A stretch of DNA of 19,421 bases from CAYJNO01 sp964371715 (GTDB lineage: Bacteria; Bacillota_I; Bacilli_A; Erysipelotrichales; Erysipelotrichaceae): NCBI GenBank assembly GCA_964371715.1, contig CAYJNO010000030.1, positions 1-19,421 on the forward strand, written 5' to 3'. Shown here one piece after another: positions 14,978-19,421 of the stretch. How positions within the stretch are numbered: position 1 is the first letter of the stretch; each line of letters opens with the position of its first letter. The notes beneath the pieces were generated by a model, which was given only the letters and a program-made list of their open reading frames with translations, was not told the origin of the DNA and searched no databases. Position numbers and translations under genes: made by a program.

Positions 14978-15820
14978 ATGAAATATTTAATTGTTGGTCT
15001 TGGACTTATAGGTGGAAGTTATGCATCTGGTTTAAAAAATAAAGGTTATGAAGTATCAGCAATTGATATTGATCAATCATCAATTGATTATGCTTTAGAA
15101 AATAATTTAATTGACTATGGAAGTACAACAAATGATATTAAGCTAATAAATAGTGCTGATTTTGTAATATTTGGGTTGTACCCTACTTTAATTATTGAAT
15201 GGATTAAAGAAAATCAACAATATTTAAAAGCTAATACTTTAATTACAGATGTTAGTGGGGTTAAAGTTGCAATAGTTGAGGATATTAAAAAAATATTAAG
15301 AAGTGATGTCGAATTTATCTTCTCTCACCCAATGGCTGGTAAAGCTGTTAGTGGTGTCTTTAATAGTAGTCATGAAATATTCACTAAAGCTAACTTTATT
15401 ATCACACCAACAAGTGATAATACACAAAGAGCAATTGACGAAATTACAAAATTAGCTCAAGTTTTAAATTTTAGAAGAATATGTACATTAAGCATTGAAG
15501 AACATGATGAAATGATTGCTTTTTTATCACAATTAACACATGTTATTGCTGTTAGTTTAATGAACACAAATGATAGCACACACTTAAAGGAATATACTGG
15601 AGATAGTTTTAAAGATTTAACAAGAATTGCTGATATTAACGAACATTTATGGTCAGAACTATTCTTAACAAATAAAACTAATTTATTAAAGCACATTGAT
15701 TTATTTATCGATGAGATTACTCATTTCAGAGATGTTTTAGCAAATGAAGATATTGATGAAATGAAAAGATTATTTATTCAATCTAGTAAACGACGTCGTT
15801 ATTTTAATAGTGAGGAGTAA
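14978..15820 (+). CDS. tyrA: Prephenate dehydrogenase
   Basis: Tyrosine branch: oxidative decarboxylation of prephenate to 4-hydroxyphenylpyruvate. In 280 aa it has a Rossmann start GLGLIGGS (7-14) with Asp30 after the second strand, which favours NAD+ over NADP+, then TDVSGVK, FSHPMAG (His117) and SQLTHVIA (His188). There is no C-terminal ACT domain and no chorismate mutase fusion, so feedback control by tyrosine is not evident in this protein. AGAGGAA lies four bases before the ATG, overlapping the end of aroA. Arogenate as substrate cannot be excluded from sequence. Confidence 0.94.
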   Translation: MKYLIVGLGLIGGSYASGLKNKGYEVSAIDIDQSSIDYALENNLIDYGSTTNDIKLINSADFVIFGLYPTLIIEWIKENQQYLKANTLITDVSGVKVAIVEDIKKILRSDVEFIFSHPMAGKAVSGVFNSSHEIFTKANFIITPTSDNTQRAIDEITKLAQVLNFRRICTLSIEEHDEMIAFLSQLTHVIAVSLMNTNDSTHLKEYTGDSFKDLTRIADINEHLWSELFLTNKTNLLKHIDLFIDEITHFRDVLANEDIDEMKRLFIQSSKRRRYFNSEE

Positions 15821-15824
15821 ATAT

Positions 15825-16256
15825 ATGAAAATATTATTAATTAATGGCCCTAACATTAATATGATAGGAATTAGAGAACCCTCTATTTATGGAAGTGAAG
15901 ATTATAATACATTATGTCTTAAATTAAAGAAGTATTGTGATAACTTGAATATAGATCTAACTATCAAACAATCAAATCACGAAGGTTATTTAGTTGATTG
16001 GATACAAGAAGCTTATTTCAATAAATATGATGCTGTTATTATCAATCCTGGAGCTTATACTCATACAAGTATTGCTTTATTAGATGCTACAAAAGCAATA
16101 AGTCCTATTCCGGTAATTGAAGTTCATCTATCTGATATCCATTCTAGAGAAGAGTTTAGAAAACTATCATATATTGGTATGGCTGTCAAAAAGCAAATTG
16201 CAGGACATGGGTTTAACGGCTATTTTATGGCTATTGATTATCTTATAAATCTATAA
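15825..16256 (+). CDS. aroQ: 3-dehydroquinate dehydratase, type II
   Basis: Third step: trans-dehydration of 3-dehydroquinate to 3-dehydroshikimate. At 143 aa it is typical of the dodecameric type II family. Signatures are INGPNINM, REPSIYG (Arg17 and catalytic Tyr22), QSNHEG, INPGAYTHTS (Asn75) and EVHLSDIHSREEF (catalytic His101). I chose the ATG at 15825, with GAGGAG seven bases upstream at the end of tyrA. A GTG five codons earlier would include that ribosome binding site in the gene. It completes the pathway in this operon. Confidence 0.96.
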   Translation: MKILLINGPNINMIGIREPSIYGSEDYNTLCLKLKKYCDNLNIDLTIKQSNHEGYLVDWIQEAYFNKYDAVIINPGAYTHTSIALLDATKAISPIPVIEVHLSDIHSREEFRKLSYIGMAVKKQIAGHGFNGYFMAIDYLINL

Positions 16257-16274
16257 TTATTAAGGAGAAAATTA

Positions 16275-17267
16275 ATGATAAAACTTGCTTTTATTGGTGC
16301 TGGAAGACATGCATCTTTAAACCTTTATCCATCAGCTTTAATTTGTAATGCTAAAATTATCGCAGTTGCAACAAGAAGTATTACCACTGCTGAAAATGCT
16401 ATTAGACGTTTTGGTCTAAGTGATGCTATTGCATACGATGATCATAAAAAAATGTTAGAAAATAATGAAATTGATGCTGTAGTTATTTCAACAGGTATTG
16501 ATAATCAACTTGATATTGTTTTGGATGTTATTAAAGCAAGAAAACCATTTTTAGTTGAAAAGCCATTAGGATTATCAAAAAAAGAAGCTGAAAAAGTCGC
16601 TTTATTAGCAGATGAATATAATGTAACAGGCTTTGTAGCTTTTATGAAGCGCTTTGCGCCTGCGCATACAATGTTAAAGGAAGCTGTAGAATGCAAAATT
16701 GGTACTGTCTTATCTTTTAATGCCATGATGTCTGTCGATTGTAGCCAGTTTGTTAACAGCGATGAAATGATGCTTAAATGCGCAATGATTCATTATTTAG
16801 ATTTAGCTCGTTACATATTTGGAAAGGTAACAGATGTTAGAGGATTTTCTCACAATTTAGATGATTCAACAAATTTATGCTTCTCTATTCTTTTTGAAAG
16901 TGGAGTATGTGGAAATATGTATTTCTCAAGTAATAAAGCATGGTCTTCTCATGAGGAATTCATTACAGTAACCGGAGAATATGGTACTGCTAAAGTAAGT
17001 GATTTTAGTAAATTTACACTTCATCAATTAAGTGATAATGATGGTGATTGGCAAAGGCCTAGCGAATGTGAATTAATTTATCGTCCTGCTAACAGTACCA
17101 TGAGTGGTGGAGAAAAAGATTTATATATCAATGGTTTTGTAGGAGAAATGCAGTATTTTATACATTGTGTTACAAATAATATAATCCCACACAATAACTT
17201 ATGGGATAATGTAGAAACTATGCAGGCATGTGATGATGTAATTGAAGCATGTCATTTAATCAAATAA
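16275..17267 (+). CDS. Gfo/Idh/MocA family oxidoreductase
   Basis: NAD(P)-dependent dehydrogenase of unknown substrate, 330 aa. The N-terminal Rossmann domain starts LAFIGAGRHASLNLYP, and the family hallmark EKP is at 95-97 (Lys96 is the usual catalytic Lys). A later IHYLDLARYIFG (His173, Asp176) matches the second active-site region. The C-terminal alpha/beta domain is complete. AAGGAG lies about 7 bases before the ATG. The gene follows aroQ by 18 bases with no terminator or promoter between, and the operon terminator follows it, so it is co-transcribed with the aromatic genes. Family members oxidise sugars, inositols and related polyols. A role on a quinate- or shikimate-like cyclitol is tempting from position but unproven. 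Confidence 0.85.
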   Translation: MIKLAFIGAGRHASLNLYPSALICNAKIIAVATRSITTAENAIRRFGLSDAIAYDDHKKMLENNEIDAVVISTGIDNQLDIVLDVIKARKPFLVEKPLGLSKKEAEKVALLADEYNVTGFVAFMKRFAPAHTMLKEAVECKIGTVLSFNAMMSVDCSQFVNSDEMMLKCAMIHYLDLARYIFGKVTDVRGFSHNLDDSTNLCFSILFESGVCGNMYFSSNKAWSSHEEFITVTGEYGTAKVSDFSKFTLHQLSDNDGDWQRPSECELIYRPANSTMSGGEKDLYINGFVGEMQYFIHCVTNNIIPHNNLWDNVETMQACDDVIEACHLIK

Positions 17268-17307
17268 AAATGAAGTAAATTACTTATATGTAATTTGCTT
17301 CATTTTT
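17266..17307. terminator. Bidirectional terminator, aro operon and Nudix gene
   Basis: Arms 17268-17283 and 17290-17305 form a 16-bp stem with one wobble and a 6-base loop. T runs follow on the plus strand and, through an A run before the stem, on the minus strand. It begins at the stop codon of the dehydrogenase and contains the Nudix stop (17300-17302), so it ends both converging transcripts. Confidence 0.9.
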
Positions 17308-17860
17308 TTAAGTATTCATTTGTACGATTTATCAACTTTTCATAAATTGGTATCATTATTTCTTCATCACATATTGTTAATACATCATTTATATCAATCC
17401 ATTTAATATCACTTGTTTCTTCTAGATTTAATGTTAATTTTGCTTCTTCTTTAGCAATTATTAAAAAAGTAAGATTATAATGTAAATGCTCTTTTACTAA
17501 CACATCATTTTTTTGATGAGTACATACAGGTAAAGATTCAAGACTTATAAGTTTGATTAATTCATAATCTTGTATATTTAATCCTGTCTCTTCTCTGATT
17601 TCTTGCTTAATTAATTTATAAATATCTTCTTCATCATCTAAATGTCCACCAATCCATGCATATGATTGATAAATATTATGATAAATCATTAATACTTTAC
17701 TATTGTCATTATTTACAATCCATGCCGAAGCACTAAAATGTCCTTTTTCATTATTGCGATTAAGAACATTTTTTTCATTTATAACTTCTAACATTAATTT
17801 CTTATCAATTATTTCTTGATGATTATTTGTCTTATAATTATTTAAAAGATTTCTTATCAT
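17300..17860 (-). CDS. Nudix hydrolase
   Basis: Cytoplasmic hydrolase of nucleoside diphosphate-linked compounds, 186 aa. The Nudix box runs from Gly72 to Leu94: G, five residues, Glu78, seven residues, then Q-E-I-R-E-E-T-G-L. The first position of the usual REUXEE motif is Gln86 instead of Arg; the metal-binding Glu residues (87, 90, 91) are present. About 40 residues precede the core, which starts with HFSASAWIVN. The ATG at 17860 has GTGAGGTG about 5-6 bases upstream. It converges on the aromatic operon and diverges from nox. The substrate is unknown: the family includes ADP-ribose, dinucleotide and isopentenyl-diphosphate enzymes, and nothing here singles one out. Confidence 0.88.
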   Translation of the reverse strand: MIRNLLNNYKTNNHQEIIDKKLMLEVINEKNVLNRNNEKGHFSASAWIVNNDNSKVLMIYHNIYQSYAWIGGHLDDEEDIYKLIKQEIREETGLNIQDYELIKLISLESLPVCTHQKNDVLVKEHLHYNLTFLIIAKEEAKLTLNLEETSDIKWIDINDVLTICDEEIMIPIYEKLINRTNEYLKK

Positions 17861-17877
17861 TTGAACACCTCACATTC

Positions 17878-17883
17878 ATTATA
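17878..17883 (-). promoter_or_regulatory. -10 box of the Nudix gene
   Basis: A perfect TATAAT on the minus strand, 17 bases before the Nudix start codon. No good -35 lies at the usual distance, so the call rests on the -10 and its position. Confidence 0.4.
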
Positions 17884-17915
17884 CATAATATATTTCTTAT
17901 TTGTTTTATGAAATT

Positions 17916-17939
17916 TATGTGAAATTTTTAATTTACATA
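17916..17939. promoter_or_regulatory. Imperfect palindrome between the Nudix gene and nox
   Basis: TATGTgAAAT (17916-17925) and ATTTACATA (17931-17939) are inverted repeats with one bulged base and a 5-base centre. It lies directly upstream of the proposed nox -35. The TGTGAAAT half-site resembles those of Rex and FNR/CRP-type operators, but spacing does not match the Rex consensus exactly. A redox regulator would fit nox; this is inference. Confidence 0.35.
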
Positions 17940-17968
17940 TTTAAATAATAATTAATTTATTATATGAT
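17940..17968 (+). promoter_or_regulatory. Possible nox promoter
   Basis: TTTAAA (17940-17945), a 17-base spacer, then TATGAT (17963-17968). The -10 matches five of six consensus positions and the -35 four of six. The leader would be about 30 bases. The surrounding DNA is almost pure A/T, which lowers certainty. Confidence 0.4.
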
Positions 17969-18005
17969 AAAAAAGGTTATCGACAGTAACTAAAAGGGGG
18001 ACAAA

Positions 18006-19340
18006 ATGTCTAAAATAATAGTAATTGGAGCAAATCATGCTGGAACAGCAGCGATTAATACAATCCTTGATAATTACCAAGGAAATGAAGTAGTAGTATT
18101 TGATGCAAACTCAAACATCAGCTTTTTGGGCTGTGGGATGGCTTTATGGATAGGTCAACAAATCGATGGAGCTGAAGGTTTATTTTATTCAAGTAAAGAA
18201 GCTCTTGAAGCAAAAGGTGCAAAAGTGCATATGGAAACTAGAGTTAGTAAAGTTGATTATGATAATAAAATAGTCTATGCAAAAGATATTCATGGAAATG
18301 AATATGTTGAAACATATGATAAATTAATTTTAGCAACAGGTTCATTACCTATTATTCCACAGTTTGAAGGTGGAAAATTAGAAAATATCCAACAAGTGAA
18401 ACTATATCAAAATGCACAAGATGTAATCGAAAAACTTGAAAATCCTAACTGTAAGAATGTTGCTGTGGTAGGAGCAGGTTATATCGGTGTTGAACTTGCT
18501 GAAGCATTTAAGAGAATTAATAAAAACGTGACATTAATTGATTTAGCACCTACTTGTCTATCAACTTATTATGATGATAAATTTACTGAATTAATGAATG
18601 ATACATTAATCGAAAATGGAATTAATGTTGCGTATAATGAAAACGTTAAATCATTTAAAGGGACTACATCAGTTGAAGCTATAGTAACTGATAAAAATGA
18701 ATATCCATGTGATATGGTAATTTTAGCTATTGGATTTAAACCTAACAATGCGCTTGCTTTAGAAGAGTTAGAATTATTTAAAAATGGAGCAATCAAAGTA
18801 AACAAAAAACAACAAACTTCTATGAAGGATGTTTATGCTGTTGGAGATTGTGCAACTGTTTATGATAATTCAATTGATGATATAAATTATATTGCCTTAG
18901 CTACTAACGCTGTAAGATCTGGTGTAATTGCAGGACATAATGTGTGTGATACTGCTTTAGAAACTGTTGGAGTACAAGGTTCAAATGGTATTTCAATTTT
19001 CGGCTTAAACATGGTTTCTACCGGATTAACATTAAGCAAAGCTAAATCTCTAGGAATGAACGCTATTGAAACAAGTTTTGAAGATTTACAAAAGCCAGGA
19101 TTTATTAAAGATGAAAATTCTAAAGTATTAATTTCAATCGTATATGATCAAGATACAAGAGTTATTTTAGGAGCTCAAATTGCTTCTAAGTATGATATTT
19201 CAATGGGAATTCATATGTTCTCTTTAGCAATACAAGAAAAAGTAACTATTGATAAATTAAAACTGTTAGATATATTATTCTTACCACACTTCAATCAACC
19301 TTATAACTATATTACAATGGCTGCATTAACTTCAAAATAA
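18006..19340 (+). CDS. nox: NADH oxidase, H2O-forming
   Basis: Flavoenzyme that oxidises NADH and reduces O2, most likely to water. It regenerates NAD+ and removes oxygen in fermentative cells. At 444 aa it has the normal length. Motifs are the FAD loop IVIGANHAG with His11, the redox-active Cys43 in SFLGCGMALWIG, the NAD-binding GAGYIG (156-161), the second FAD motif YAVGDC (277-282), and a C-terminal dimerisation domain. The single Cys and the surrounding residues match water-forming Nox rather than thioredoxin reductase. The related CoA-disulfide reductase and NADH peroxidase share this fold and cannot be fully excluded. AAAGGGGG lies five bases before the ATG. It is a single-gene unit, divergent from the Nudix gene. 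Confidence 0.92.
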   Translation: MSKIIVIGANHAGTAAINTILDNYQGNEVVVFDANSNISFLGCGMALWIGQQIDGAEGLFYSSKEALEAKGAKVHMETRVSKVDYDNKIVYAKDIHGNEYVETYDKLILATGSLPIIPQFEGGKLENIQQVKLYQNAQDVIEKLENPNCKNVAVVGAGYIGVELAEAFKRINKNVTLIDLAPTCLSTYYDDKFTELMNDTLIENGINVAYNENVKSFKGTTSVEAIVTDKNEYPCDMVILAIGFKPNNALALEELELFKNGAIKVNKKQQTSMKDVYAVGDCATVYDNSIDDINYIALATNAVRSGVIAGHNVCDTALETVGVQGSNGISIFGLNMVSTGLTLSKAKSLGMNAIETSFEDLQKPGFIKDENSKVLISIVYDQDTRVILGAQIASKYDISMGIHMFSLAIQEKVTIDKLKLLDILFLPHFNQPYNYITMAALTSK

Positions 19341-19348
19341 ATACTATT

Positions 19349-19368
19349 AGACACTTTTATAAGTGTCT
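19349..19368 (+). repeat. Hairpin after nox without a T run
   Basis: AGACACTT (19349-19356) and AAGTGTCT (19361-19368) form a perfect 8-bp stem with a 4-base loop, eight bases past the nox stop. No T run follows, so it is not a standard terminator. It may add stability to the nox 3' end. Confidence 0.5.
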
Positions 19369-19380
19369 CAGATTGTTGAC

Positions 19381-19420
19381 AATATGACTGTTTAGAAATT
19401 ATAAACAGTCATATTTTTTG
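19381..19420 (+). terminator. Rho-independent terminator of nox
   Basis: Arms 19381-19394 and 19402-19415 are perfect 14-bp complements (AATATGACTGTTTA and its reverse complement) around a 7-base loop, ending in a six-T run at 19414-19419. Confidence 0.85.
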
Positions 19421-19421
19421 T

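Noticed and set aside
16640..16675. GC-richer patch in the Gfo/Idh gene as a sign of recent transfer
   Set aside because: It is only about 25 bases long; the rest of the gene has the same AT-rich codon use as its neighbours.
1..19421. Mobile element, CRISPR array, tRNA or rRNA
   Set aside because: No transposase, integrase, regularly spaced repeats, tRNA-like cloverleaf or rRNA sequence was seen; all repeats found are single hairpins or small palindromes at gene ends and promoters.

Overview
The window is about 19.4 kb of very AT-rich DNA with Gram-positive style signals: strong AGGAGG-type ribosome binding sites, sigma-A-like promoters and many hairpin-plus-T-run terminators. UGA is used as a stop codon and Trp is TGG, so the standard bacterial code applies and this is not a Mycoplasma-type code. 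Gene content (NADH oxidase of the H2O-forming type, FeoB, DUF349 protein, a clostridial/erysipelotrichial style c-di-GMP protein) suggests a low-GC fermentative Bacillota, plausibly near Erysipelotrichia, Turicibacter or Izemoplasma. That placement is inference from style, not a marker-gene result.

Left half (about 1-8600), all on the minus strand and mostly single-gene units, each closed by its own terminator: glycogen phosphorylase (glgP), ferrous iron transporter feoB, a membrane c-di-GMP phosphodiesterase with two periplasmic solute-binding-type sensor domains and a degenerate GGDEF domain, and a four-repeat DUF349 protein. A HIT-family hydrolase is transcribed divergently on the plus strand (8731-9150) and has its own terminator.

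Centre (9229-17305): one tight plus-strand operon with a near-consensus promoter: aroB, aroC, an aroE-aroK fusion, DAHP synthase (aroF/aroG type), aroA, tyrA, aroQ, and a Gfo/Idh/MocA-family dehydrogenase of unknown substrate. These genes encode all seven steps from erythrose-4-phosphate plus PEP to chorismate, plus prephenate dehydrogenase for tyrosine. Neighbouring genes overlap by 1-8 bases or are 1-18 bases apart, which suggests translational coupling. Chorismate mutase and prephenate dehydratase are not in the window.

Right end (17268-19421): a bidirectional terminator shared with a minus-strand Nudix hydrolase, a divergent intergenic region holding an imperfect palindrome, NADH oxidase (nox), then two hairpins of which the second is a terminator.

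I see no CRISPR array, rRNA, tRNA, insertion sequence or phage gene, and no stretch over 300 bases lacks a gene. I did not find a clearly new biological system. The points most worth a second look are the AroE-AroK fusion, the unexplained dehydrogenase at the end of the aromatic operon, the double-sensor phosphodiesterase, and candidate operators in front of glgP (cre-like), feoB, nox and the HIT gene.
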